This document shows positions 1 to 5,759 of a stretch of DNA of 6,261 bases, piece by piece. Made by a program: the position numbers and the translations under genes. This DNA is from Mollicutes bacterium. GTDB lineage: Bacteria; Bacillota_I; Bacilli_A; RF39; UBA660. Where the stretch lies: positions 1-6,261 of the forward strand of contig PXDA01000055.1 of the NCBI GenBank assembly GCA_003566505.1, read 5' to 3'. The stretch's first letter is position 1; the number at the start of each line of letters is the position of its first letter. The notes under the pieces are model-generated. The model worked only from the letters and a program-made list of their open reading frames with translations, did no database searches and was not told where the DNA came from.

Positions 1-1
1 C

Positions 2-196
2 CGGGTTTTATCGATTGGAGGCTTAAAAGAAAAAAGTATTGGCGCGCTTCGGAGTAAAGTAAAAAAGATTATTATCCCAGCGGGTAATAATAAAGATATT
101 GAAGAAGTGCCGCAAGAAATAAAATCGAAGATTGAGTATATTACGGTCAAAAATTATGATGAAATTTTTGATATCGTTTTCCAAAAGAAAAAGTAA
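2..196 (+). CDS. lon: ATP-dependent protease LonA, C-terminal fragment
   Basis: This is the last 64 codons of a gene that begins left of the window. Lon is a cytoplasmic AAA+ serine protease that degrades misfolded and regulatory proteins. The visible part is the end of the Ser-Lys protease domain. It opens with R-V-L-S-I-G-G-L-K-E-K, matching the conserved VLPIGGLKEK block of LonA, whose first lysine is the catalytic dyad lysine. It continues with KKIIIPAGNNKDIEEVP, matching the family's IPxxNxKDLxEIP stretch, and ends in a lysine-rich tail. The usual Pro before IGG is Ser here. The catalytic serine and the AAA+ domain lie outside the window. The frame is open from base 2 to a TAA stop. In many Bacillota lon is followed by the GTPase gene engB/ysxC, but here an unrecognised gene follows. 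Confidence 0.93.
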   Translation, partial: RVLSIGGLKEKSIGALRSKVKKIIIPAGNNKDIEEVPQEIKSKIEYITVKNYDEIFDIVFQKKK

Positions 197-216
197 TTTG
201 TTCTTTTTCGCTTTTT
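187..216 (+). terminator. possible weak intrinsic terminator of lon
   Basis: GAAAAAG (187-193) can pair with CTTTTTC (203-209) around a 9-base loop, and a short T run follows at 212-216. The left arm overlaps the last lon codons. The stem has only two G-C pairs, so termination would be inefficient. The position directly after the stop codon is the main support. Confidence 0.35.
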
Positions 217-251
217 ATGATAGACTAATCTTCCGTTTGTGAGGTGAGGCC

Positions 252-1202
252 ATGAAAAAAAATAAACAAGGTTTTAAAAAAATGCAAAAAACCATTATTG
301 TAATCAAAAGGATTTTGAATATCTTGAAAAAAATTAATCATATTGAAAAAGTAGGCGATTATGATAATGATTTTTATATGAAATATATTAATTTGTTAGA
401 TGAATTGTTACAACATGAAAAAAGCTTGTGCGAAAAAATGTGTAATGATCCCTCATGTGAAGAAATTATTTTGGAAATAATTGAAAATCCAAGTAAGTTT
501 CAAATGGCTCATAATTTAAAGGGCGTGGCTTTTAGTCGTTTATTTCGCAATATGTTTATATACAATAAACGCTATCAAGATGAGGCAAACATTAATATTT
601 TGCACGTTATGCCAGAATTTTCTCATTTGGAATTTCGTCTATTAGATTTTAAGTATGCGCGGTTATTTCAAGCATTTTCGGAAGATTTGTTTAATGTTTA
701 CATGCGTATTTTTGATAAGCATATTAATAATGTGGAAGATCAAAAATTAAAGGAAAAATTAATTGATGAAAAATATAAAATTTTTGCTACTTATGCCAAT
801 ACAAATGAAATGTTAGTAAAACACGAAGAAAAGGAATCAACTGTGAAAAGTAAAATGACACAAATGGCCAATGAAGAAGAAATTGATGAAAGAGTGCAAA
901 AGTTTTTAATTGCTGATTTTTCTTATAATTTAGGTGCAGAATTTTTTGAAAACATGTTGCAATGGAATGATCAAGAATTAGAAGATATTGAAAAGAAAAA
1001 GAAGTTTCAAATGCGCATCCTTTTATTAGATTCGGTATTAGTTTTTAGTGATCATGAAATTCGTGAACAAATGGAAAATATATTTTATAAAAAACATTAT
1101 GAAATAAAGCAAACAGCGGAAGTTAACAATGAGGTAATTGCACAAGAAGTGTTTCAAAGATTTTCTCGAGCGCGTGCGAAAGAAAAAATTTTGACAATTT
1201 AA
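252..1202 (+). CDS. hypothetical protein, 316 aa, helix-rich and charged
   Basis: I do not recognise this protein. The start at 252 follows GAGGTGAGG at 241-249. A second Met at residue 11 has no better ribosome binding site. There is no signal peptide and no convincing transmembrane segment. The N-terminus is very basic with an amphipathic IVIKRILNILKKI stretch (about residues 16-28). The rest looks mostly alpha-helical, with charged likely coiled or linker regions near 160-215 and 240-252. The only three cysteines are clustered (C60, C64, C69) with H55 just before, which could be a metal or redox site or chance. Aromatic, Arg-rich blocks at 93-108 and 126-153 look like a packed core. It has the codon and base composition of its neighbours, so there is no sign of recent transfer. 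It lies 55 bases after lon and 48 bases before ecfA1. A cytosolic, possibly membrane- or nucleic-acid-associated role is only a guess. Confidence 0.8.
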   Translation: MKKNKQGFKKMQKTIIVIKRILNILKKINHIEKVGDYDNDFYMKYINLLDELLQHEKSLCEKMCNDPSCEEIILEIIENPSKFQMAHNLKGVAFSRLFRNMFIYNKRYQDEANINILHVMPEFSHLEFRLLDFKYARLFQAFSEDLFNVYMRIFDKHINNVEDQKLKEKLIDEKYKIFATYANTNEMLVKHEEKESTVKSKMTQMANEEEIDERVQKFLIADFSYNLGAEFFENMLQWNDQELEDIEKKKKFQMRILLLDSVLVFSDHEIREQMENIFYKKHYEIKQTAEVNNEVIAQEVFQRFSRARAKEKILTI

Positions 1203-1227
1203 GTCTATTTTAAATAGACTTTTATTA
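1201..1227 (+). terminator. small AT-rich hairpin with T-rich tail after the hypothetical gene
   Basis: AAGTCTATT (1201-1209) is a perfect inverted repeat of AATAGACTT (1213-1221) around TTA, followed by the T-rich run TTTTATTAT. It overlaps the stop codon of the upstream gene. The geometry is that of an intrinsic terminator, but only two of nine pairs are G-C, so it probably attenuates and does not fully stop transcription. Some read-through into ecfA1 is likely, because I see no convincing promoter between this hairpin and ecfA1. Confidence 0.5.
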
Positions 1228-1250
1228 TATAATAAACTTAGGAGGATGTT

Positions 1251-2060
1251 ATGGATGAAATTGTAAAAATTGAAAATTTATCCTTTGCTTATTTAGAAAA
1301 GCCCGTTTTAGAAAAATTTAATCTAAAAATTAAACGGGGTAGTTGGACGTCTATTGTTGGTCCTAATAGTGCGGGCAAAAGCACTTTATTAAAATTATTA
1401 ATGGGTGAATTGCAACATCAGGGGACTATTTTGATTGATAATCAAATATTAACAGAAAAGACGCATCAAGAATATTATAAAAAGATTTATTTGTTAACCG
1501 AAAACCCAGATGATAAATTTATTTCGGAAACGGTTCAAGACGAAATTGCTTTTGTTTTAGAAAACAAGAAAAAAACACCGCAAGAAATTGCCGAGAAGGT
1601 AAAAAGTATTGCTCAAGAGTTGCAAATAGAACATTTGCTTCATAAAAGTCCGCATCAGTTATCAGGTGGGGAGAAACAAATTGTTTGCATTGCAGCTATG
1701 CTTGCCCACGAACCAGAAGTGGTTTTAATGGATGAAACCTTAAATCGAATCGATTTCGCGCAAAAAGAGCATATTTTGTCTTTAATTAATAAATTACGTA
1801 AAGATCGTAATATGACTATTATTATGGTTACCCATAATTTGGAAGAAATTGTTAAGGCAGATCATATGGTTGTTTTAGATCATGGTAAAATTGTTTTGCG
1901 TGGGCATCCTTATAAGGTGTTACAGGAAGAGAAAATTTTAAATCAATTAGGGGTGGAAATTCCTTTTATGATCTCCTTATCTTTAAAATTACAATACTAT
2001 AATTTATTGGATGAAATTGTGCTTGATATGGATGAGATGGTGAAAAAAATATGGGTTTAA
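1251..2060 (+). CDS. ecfA1: ECF transporter ATPase subunit EcfA1 (CbiO1)
   Basis: This is one of two ABC ATPases that power an energy-coupling-factor importer, acting at the inner face of the membrane with EcfA2 and EcfT. At 269 residues it is of normal family length. Visible motifs are Walker A GPNSAGKST (37-45), the Q-loop region TENPDDKFISETV (83-95), signature LSGGE (137-141), Walker B VVLMDE with catalytic E162, D-loop NRID (165-168) and H-loop H195. The C-terminal GVEIPFMISLSLKL (234-247) matches the GLDVPFVVQLAQEL region typical of EcfA1, which separates it from EcfA2 and generic ABC ATPases. Glu84 sits where the Q-loop Gln is expected (VFQNPDNQF in most relatives). The start follows a strong AGGAGG (1240-1245). 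Its 3' end overlaps ecfA2 by 10 bases, implying translational coupling. Confidence 0.95.
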   Translation: MDEIVKIENLSFAYLEKPVLEKFNLKIKRGSWTSIVGPNSAGKSTLLKLLMGELQHQGTILIDNQILTEKTHQEYYKKIYLLTENPDDKFISETVQDEIAFVLENKKKTPQEIAEKVKSIAQELQIEHLLHKSPHQLSGGEKQIVCIAAMLAHEPEVVLMDETLNRIDFAQKEHILSLINKLRKDRNMTIIMVTHNLEEIVKADHMVVLDHGKIVLRGHPYKVLQEEKILNQLGVEIPFMISLSLKLQYYNLLDEIVLDMDEMVKKIWV

Positions 2061-2827
2061 AATTAGATAATATTAAAGCAGCTTATGGTGATAATGTTGT
2101 TTTAGAGAATATTAATATGGAAATAAAGAATGGTTTGATAAATGCTATTATCGGACCTTGTGGCAGTGGCAAAACGACCTTAATTGAAATTATTACTAAA
2201 TTTCAAAAACCGAGTAGTGGTACTGTTACTATAACGGATAATCAAAAAATCGGTTTTGTTTTTGAGTTTCCTGATCAACAATTTTTTTGTGCCACTGTTT
2301 ATGCGGAATTAAAATATGGTTTAAAAAATAAAAAAGAAGAGAAAAAGATTTCCGATGTTTTAAAGATGGTGGGATTAGATGATGATTATTTAGAAAAAAA
2401 TCCCCATCATTTAAGTAATGGCGAGAAAAGAAAAGTGGCGATTGCTGCTATTTTGATTACTAATCCGGATATGATTATTTTTGATGAACCAACGGTTGGT
2501 TTAGATCGTAATAGCAAAAACAATTTAATTCGTTTAATGCGTATTTTAAAACAAAAGTATCAAAAAACTATTATTGTTGTTAGTCAGGATATTGATTTTG
2601 TTTATGATTTTGTCGATTATGTTTATATTTTGTATGATAAAAAACTAGTAGCGGAAGGCGAGAAAATAGCGTTGTTATCTGATACAGCACAACTTCAAAA
2701 ATATAAAATTATACCACCGCGCATTGTTAGTTTAACGCAAAAAATTAATGAAAAGAAAAATTTACAATTGGACTATCGCGATGATGTTAATGATTTATTA
2801 AAGGATATGTATCGCTATGTTAAATAA
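2051..2827 (+). CDS. ecfA2: ECF transporter ATPase subunit EcfA2 (CbiO2), with altered H-loop
   Basis: This is the second ABC ATPase of the ECF module and pairs with EcfA1. It has 258 residues, slightly short for the family. Motifs are Walker A GPCGSGKTT (35-43), the Q-loop region FEFPDQQFFCATV (71-83), signature LSNGE (121-125), Walker B MIIFDE with E146, and D-loop VGLD (149-152). The FxFPxxQ pattern is diagnostic of EcfA2. Two deviations stand out. Glu72 replaces the Q-loop Gln (normally VFQFP). Gln179, in VVSQDIDFVYDFVDYVYIL, replaces the H-loop His that helps position the ATP gamma-phosphate. The codons are GAG and CAG, and the reading frame is intact. The start lies inside the end of ecfA1 with only a weak purine stretch upstream (GATGGTGA), so translation probably depends on coupling. 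The 3' end overlaps ecfT by 11 bases. Confidence 0.95.
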   Translation: MGLKLDNIKAAYGDNVVLENINMEIKNGLINAIIGPCGSGKTTLIEIITKFQKPSSGTVTITDNQKIGFVFEFPDQQFFCATVYAELKYGLKNKKEEKKISDVLKMVGLDDDYLEKNPHHLSNGEKRKVAIAAILITNPDMIIFDEPTVGLDRNSKNNLIRLMRILKQKYQKTIIVVSQDIDFVYDFVDYVYILYDKKLVAEGEKIALLSDTAQLQKYKIIPPRIVSLTQKINEKKNLQLDYRDDVNDLLKDMYRYVK

Positions 2828-3569
2828 TATTACGATAGGACGTTATTATCATAAAAAATCTTTAATTCACCAAATGAATCCTTTTATTAAGGTTTTATGT
2901 ACTTTTTCTTATGTCTTAATTGTGGTTTTGTTTAAAGATTTTGTTTTTCTTTTCTTATTACTTTTATTTGTCTTGCTCTTAGCACTGATGAGTCGCGTTC
3001 CTTTATATATTTATGGTCAAGTGCTTTGGACTTTGAAATATTTTATTATTACGATAGCTATTTTTAGTTTCTTGTTTCACGATTCATTCACTGAAGCACT
3101 TTTCCCCCTTTTTCGCTTGATTTTAATTGTTTTTTATTCTTCGCTTTTAACGTTAACCACTTCGCCGAATCAATTAGCGAAAGGATTGGAAATATTTATG
3201 CGCCCCCTTTTACTCTTTCGGGTACCAGTAAAACAAGTTTCACTTAGTTTTGTTCATGCTATTCGTTTTATACCAGTGGTGCTTGATACAGCTGATAATG
3301 TTGTTAGGGCGCAAAAAGCACGGTTTATTAATGAGGAATTAAGTTATCAAAAAAGAGCGTTGAATGCGGTGCAAATCATCCAGCCCACTTTTTTAAAGTC
3401 ATTTGGCAAAGCGGAAATAATCTCTAATGCTATGGCGCAAAGGCTATATAATTTAAATAAAGATCGTACTTTTTATGATATTCCGAAAATAAGATTTTTT
3501 GATGTATATATCTTGGCGATTCATTTGACTATTTTAACCGCAATTATTTATCGGTTGGTGATAGGATGA
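2817..3569 (+). CDS. ecfT: ECF transporter transmembrane scaffold EcfT
   Basis: This is the membrane subunit that links the EcfA1/EcfA2 pair to exchangeable S components, which bind vitamins, cofactors or metals. It has 250 residues. The start region SLIHQMNPFIKVLCTF (15-30) matches the family's SLIHRLDPRTKL block. Hydrophobic segments lie at about 27-58, 72-88, 97-114 and 228-248. LLTLTTSP (110-117) and RFIPVVLDTADNVVRAQKAR (150-169) are further hallmarks. The two cytoplasmic coupling motifs, normally Ala-Arg-Gly, read ARF (168-170) and QRL (208-210), so only the Arg is kept in each. AMAQRLYNLNKDRT aligns without gaps to the common AMEARGYRGGEGRT, so register is not in doubt. A purine-rich AAGGAT (2801-2806) precedes the start within ecfA2. 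The TGA stop overlaps the truA ATG. Confidence 0.95.
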   Translation: MLNNITIGRYYHKKSLIHQMNPFIKVLCTFSYVLIVVLFKDFVFLFLLLLFVLLLALMSRVPLYIYGQVLWTLKYFIITIAIFSFLFHDSFTEALFPLFRLILIVFYSSLLTLTTSPNQLAKGLEIFMRPLLLFRVPVKQVSLSFVHAIRFIPVVLDTADNVVRAQKARFINEELSYQKRALNAVQIIQPTFLKSFGKAEIISNAMAQRLYNLNKDRTFYDIPKIRFFDVYILAIHLTILTAIIYRLVIG

Positions 3570-4291
3570 GATTTTTGATAATATTTAGTTATGATGGTAG
3601 TAAATATTTTGGCTTTCAAAAACAGAAAAATCAAAAAACAGTGCAGCAAACATTAGCAGATACCTTAGAGAAAATTAATAAAAAACCAGTAACTGTTACT
3701 CCGAGTGGCAGAACTGATACTGGTGTGCATGCTTATAATCAAGTAGCCCACTTTGATTTGGATATTAATATAAAAACAAGTGCATTAAAAAAAGCCTTAA
3801 ATACCATTTTACCGCCAGATATTTATGTTAAAAAAGTGCAAAAAAAAGCTAATTTTCATGCTCGCTTTGATGCTATTAAAAAAGAGTATGTTTATTTTAT
3901 TAATACTGGAACTTATAATGTTTTTGAAAAAGATTATGTTTGGCAGTTAAATAAAAAATTAGATGTTGTTAAAATGCAACAAGCAAGCCAATGTTTTTTA
4001 GGAACACATGATTTTTCTTCTTTTTGTAAGAAGGGGAAAGAGGATGATTGTGTAAGAATAATTCATGAGGTAGTGGTAAAAAAGCAAGGTAGTAAAATAA
4101 AAATTAGTATTGTTGGCAGTGGTTTTTTAAGATATATGGTTCGTAATATGGTTGGAACTTTAACCGAAGTTGGTTTAGAAAAAATAACGCCTGATGCAAT
4201 AACGAATATTTTAGATAGTAAAAATCGTTGCCAAGCAGGAATAAAAGCTCCCGCTTGTGGCTTGTATTTGAAAAAAGTTTATTATGATTAA
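3566..4291 (+). CDS. truA: tRNA pseudouridine(38-40) synthase TruA
   Basis: TruA converts uridines 38, 39 and 40 in the anticodon arm of many tRNAs to pseudouridine, in the cytoplasm and without a cofactor. The 241-residue length is normal. The catalytic motif SGRTDTGVHA (47-56) contains Asp51. FHARFDAIKKEYVYFI (97-112) carries the conserved active-site tyrosine region. FLGTHDFSSF (144-153), GSGFLRYMVRNMVGTL (184-199) and GIKAPACGLYL (225-235) are the other family signatures. The first residues, MRFLIIFSYDGSKYFGFQKQ, match the usual YDGTxYxGFQxQ start. Its ATG overlaps the ecfT stop as ATGA, a classic coupling junction. The link to the ECF genes is positional and conserved in Bacillota, with no known functional connection. 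No clear terminator follows, so transcripts may continue into rplM. Confidence 0.98.
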   Translation: MRFLIIFSYDGSKYFGFQKQKNQKTVQQTLADTLEKINKKPVTVTPSGRTDTGVHAYNQVAHFDLDINIKTSALKKALNTILPPDIYVKKVQKKANFHARFDAIKKEYVYFINTGTYNVFEKDYVWQLNKKLDVVKMQQASQCFLGTHDFSSFCKKGKEDDCVRIIHEVVVKKQGSKIKISIVGSGFLRYMVRNMVGTLTEVGLEKITPDAITNILDSKNRCQAGIKAPACGLYLKKVYYD

Positions 4292-4308
4292 ATTTAATAT
4301 TTCTTTGG

Positions 4309-4337
4309 TTGACAATTCCCTTTAAATTTAGTACAAT
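4309..4337 (+). promoter_or_regulatory. sigma-A type promoter for rplM-rpsI
   Basis: TTGACA (4309-4314) is a perfect -35, and TACAAT (4332-4337) is a five-of-six -10, with an ideal 17-base spacer. Transcription should start near 4344, giving a leader of about 74 bases before rplM. The promoter lies 17 bases after the truA stop and makes the ribosomal pair independent of the ECF operon. Confidence 0.9.
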
Positions 4338-4343
4338 GCTACT

Positions 4344-4417
4344 TGGTACATTTTCTAATTTGCAATAGAAATATTGGGACTATTTCTATAGTAAAATAAT
4401 AGGAAAGGAAAGATATT
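4344..4417 (+). promoter_or_regulatory. structured 5' leader of rplM, candidate L13 autoregulatory element
   Basis: The leader contains a perfect 9-base-pair hairpin: ATAGAAATA (4365-4373) pairs with TATTTCTAT (4381-4389) around TTGGGAC. An alternative, mutually exclusive hairpin uses ACTAT (4379-4383) and ATAGT (4388-4392). The ribosome binding region AGGAAAGGAAAG (4401-4412) follows about 12 bases later. Bacillota are known to carry an L13 leader RNA before rplM. I infer the same role from position and the hairpin, but I have not matched this sequence to that family's consensus. Confidence 0.4.
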
Positions 4418-4852
4418 ATGAACAAAACATATATGCAACCAAAAGAAGCGATAACTCGTGAGTGGTTTGTTATTGACGCAACTGACTTGCCCCTAGGAAG
4501 ATTAGCGACTAAAGCTGCTTCACTTTTGCGTGGCAAACATAAAAAAGAATTTACACCGCATAATGATAATGGTGATTTTGTTATTGTAATTAATGCGGAA
4601 AAAGTAAAACTAACTGGTAATAAATTAAATAAAAAAGTTTATTATAATCACAGTGGTTATCCAGGTGGCATTAGAGAAAGAAAAGCAAGTGTTATGAAAG
4701 ATAAGTATCCTGAAGAAATGGTTGAAAGAGCAATTCAAGGCATGCTTCCGAAAAACCGCTTAGGAAGGCAAATGTTTCGCAAACTATATGTTTATAAAGG
4801 AGCAGAGCACAATCATCAAGCACAAAAACCAAAGGAAATGAAAGTTGAGTAA
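4418..4852 (+). CDS. rplM: 50S ribosomal protein uL13
   Basis: This is an early-assembling protein of the large ribosomal subunit that binds 23S rRNA. At 144 residues it has the standard bacterial length. [18 protein letters not shown] (14-31) is the characteristic N-terminal block. [20 protein letters not shown] (38-57) and [11 protein letters not shown] (59-69) form the conserved RNA-binding core. [10 protein letters not shown] (75-84) and [10 protein letters not shown] (108-117) complete the family pattern. The start is set by the purine-rich AGGAAAGGAAAG just upstream. It forms the conserved rplM-rpsI pair, and its TAA stop lies 11 bases before the preferred rpsI start, so the two are almost certainly co-translated. 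Confidence 0.99.
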   Translation: MNKTYMQPKEAITREWFVIDATDLPLGRLATKAASLLRGKHKKEFTPHNDNGDFVIVINAEKVKLTGNKLNKKVYYNHSGYPGGIRERKASVMKDKYPEEMVERAIQGMLPKNRLGRQMFRKLYVYKGAEHNHQAQKPKEMKVE

Positions 4853-4853
4853 T

Positions 4854-4859
4854 GGAGGG
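4854..4859 (+). promoter_or_regulatory. ribosome binding site that sets the rpsI start
   Basis: GGAGGG lies four to five bases before the ATG at 4864. An earlier in-frame ATG at 4852, which overlaps the rplM stop, would put this Shine-Dalgarno sequence inside the coding region and has no comparable site upstream. This favours the start at 4864. Confidence 0.8.
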
Positions 4860-4863
4860 AAAA

Positions 4864-5277
4864 ATGAAAAAGAAAGTATATGAAGGCATTGGCCGACGCA
4901 AACAATCAATCGCCAAAGTTAAATTAACTAAAGGTAAGGGCAAGATAATTGTTAATGGCGTTGATGTTAGGGAATTTTTTCCATACGAAACAAACGTATT
5001 AGATGTTATGCAACCTTTAGAAATTACCCAAACTACTGACGCGGTTGATCTTGATATTAAAGTTAATGGTGGCGGATTTAATGGTCAAGCAGGCGCGGCA
5101 AGATTAGGTATTGCGCGGGCTTTATTAGAATTTGATGCTGTTAATGAAGAGACGGAAGATAATTTTCGTAAATTATTAAAAAAAGCGGGTTTTTTAACAC
5201 GTGATGATCGTAAAAAAGAACGAAAAAAACCTGGTTTGAAAAAGGCGCGAAAAGGTCCACAATTTTCGAAACGATAA
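4864..5277 (+). CDS. rpsI: 30S ribosomal protein uS9
   Basis: This protein of the small subunit head has a C-terminal tail that reaches the P-site tRNA. From the ATG at 4864 it has 137 residues, close to the usual 130. [16 protein letters not shown] (6-21) matches the YYGTGRRKSSVARVRL start of relatives. [20 protein letters not shown] (69-88) is the family signature. [20 protein letters not shown] (111-130) and the invariant C-terminal FSKR complete it. A small acidic insertion, NEETED (about 94-99), lies before the [10 protein letters not shown] helix and accounts for most of the extra length. The upstream ATG at 4852 would add MEGK, but the ribosome binding site argues against it. A terminator follows the stop closely. 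Confidence 0.97.
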   Translation: MKKKVYEGIGRRKQSIAKVKLTKGKGKIIVNGVDVREFFPYETNVLDVMQPLEITQTTDAVDLDIKVNGGGFNGQAGAARLGIARALLEFDAVNEETEDNFRKLLKKAGFLTRDDRKKERKKPGLKKARKGPQFSKR

Positions 5278-5289
5278 TGAAAAACAAAT

Positions 5290-5323
5290 AAACTTTGCAA
5301 AACTTAAATGCGAAGTTTTTTTT
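5290..5323 (+). terminator. intrinsic terminator of the rplM-rpsI unit
   Basis: AAACTTTGCA (5290-5299) pairs with TGCGAAGTTT (5309-5318), ten pairs including one G-U, around a 9-base loop. An eight-base T run (5316-5323) follows, partly within the stem. It starts 12 bases after the rpsI stop and separates this unit from the rpsF promoter. Confidence 0.88.
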
Positions 5324-5358
5324 GTGGTAAAAAAAATATAAACTTATTAGTATTAAAC

Positions 5359-5387
5359 TTTACAAGCACGCAATAGTTTGCTATAAT
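5359..5387 (+). promoter_or_regulatory. sigma-A type promoter for rpsF-ssb-rpsR, with extended -10
   Basis: TTTACA (5359-5364, five of six) and a perfect TATAAT (5382-5387) are separated by exactly 17 bases. A TG at 5379-5380 adds an extended -10 element. Transcription should begin near 5394, giving a leader of about 60 bases. This is the strongest-looking promoter in the window. Confidence 0.93.
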
Positions 5388-5393
5388 CAAAGC

Positions 5394-5453
5394 CGAGTAT
5401 TAATTACTCCCCTTGCAAGTAATTGCCAAGAGACCATAAGGAGGTGTAGCAAA
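5394..5453 (+). promoter_or_regulatory. structured 5' leader of rpsF, candidate S6:S18 autoregulatory RNA
   Basis: Two mutually exclusive hairpins are visible. GAGTA (5395-5399) can pair with TACTC (5405-5409). AATTACT (5402-5408) can pair with AGTAATT (5418-5424), with a T-G pair extending it. The loop of the second contains CCCCTT, which can pair with AAGG of the very strong ribosome binding site AAGGAGGTG (5438-5446). Many bacteria have an rpsF leader bound by the S6:S18 complex through a CCG element. A CCG occurs at 5393-5395, but it sits at the predicted transcript start, so the match to that motif is uncertain. Confidence 0.4.
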
Positions 5454-5741
5454 ATGCGATATGAAGTAGTAATGATTCTAAAACCAACTTTAAGTGATGA
5501 GGAAAGAACGGAGGCTGTAGAAAAATATCATAAAATTTTAAGTGATACAACAGCCAAAGTTGTCAACGCAAAAGAAATTGGTAATAAAGAATTAGCATAC
5601 GAAATAAAAGGCTTCAAAACAGGTTATTATTATCTATATGAAATTGAAGCTAGTGATGATAGTACAACACGAGAATTTGATCGCGTGGCGTCAATTAGTG
5701 ATGAAGTTATTCGTCATTTAGTAACGCGCAAAGGCGAATAA
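5454..5741 (+). CDS. rpsF: 30S ribosomal protein bS6
   Basis: bS6 binds the platform of the small subunit as a heterodimer with bS18, whose gene starts two genes downstream. The 95-residue length is typical. MRYEVVMILKPTLSDEE (1-17) is the conserved first strand and turn. The segment from G43 to I64 (GNKELAYEIKGFKTGYYY then LYEI) matches the GxRRLAYxIKKxxxGYYxL block. DEVIRHLVTR (83-92) matches the C-terminal DxxVLRYLxxR strand. No long acidic tail is present. Translation is driven by AAGGAGGTG seven bases before the ATG. The order rpsF-ssb-rpsR is widespread in Bacillota and places bS6, bS18 and SSB under common control. Confidence 0.97.
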   Translation: MRYEVVMILKPTLSDEERTEAVEKYHKILSDTTAKVVNAKEIGNKELAYEIKGFKTGYYYLYEIEASDDSTTREFDRVASISDEVIRHLVTRKGE

Positions 5742-5759
5742 AAAGAAAGAAGGGATAAG

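Noticed and set aside
216..221. TATGAT as a -10 for the hypothetical gene
   Set aside because: No acceptable -35 at 16-18 bases. A promoter between lon and this gene is plausible, but the sequence does not show one clearly.
1191..1196. Perfect TTGACA at the end of the hypothetical gene
   Set aside because: No acceptable -10 lies 16-18 bases downstream. The TATAAT at 1228 is 31 bases away.
1228..1233. Perfect TATAAT just upstream of ecfA1
   Set aside because: The matching -35 position (1205-1210, CTATTT) is poor. Transcription would start at the Shine-Dalgarno sequence itself and remove it. AT-rich sequence gives such hexamers by chance.
2051..2827. ecfA2 as a decaying pseudogene because of its missing H-loop His
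   Set aside because: The frame is intact, all other ATPase motifs are present, and the overlaps with both neighbours are preserved.
4292..4308. TTAAATTTAA palindrome after truA as a terminator
   Set aside because: It has no G-C pairs and too small a loop, so it would not form a stable RNA hairpin.
4339..4536. Minus-strand open frame over the rplM leader and start
   Set aside because: It is antisense to a certain ribosomal protein gene, has no ribosome binding site or recognisable product, and is an expected by-product of the real frame.
4852..4854. Earlier ATG for rpsI overlapping the rplM stop
   Set aside because: The ribosome binding site GGAGGG lies downstream of this ATG and is well placed for the ATG at 4864. 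The family also starts close to the later Met.
4692..5300. Minus-strand open frames over rplM and rpsI (4692-4943 and 5085-5300)
   Set aside because: Both are antisense to conserved ribosomal genes and have no family resemblance.
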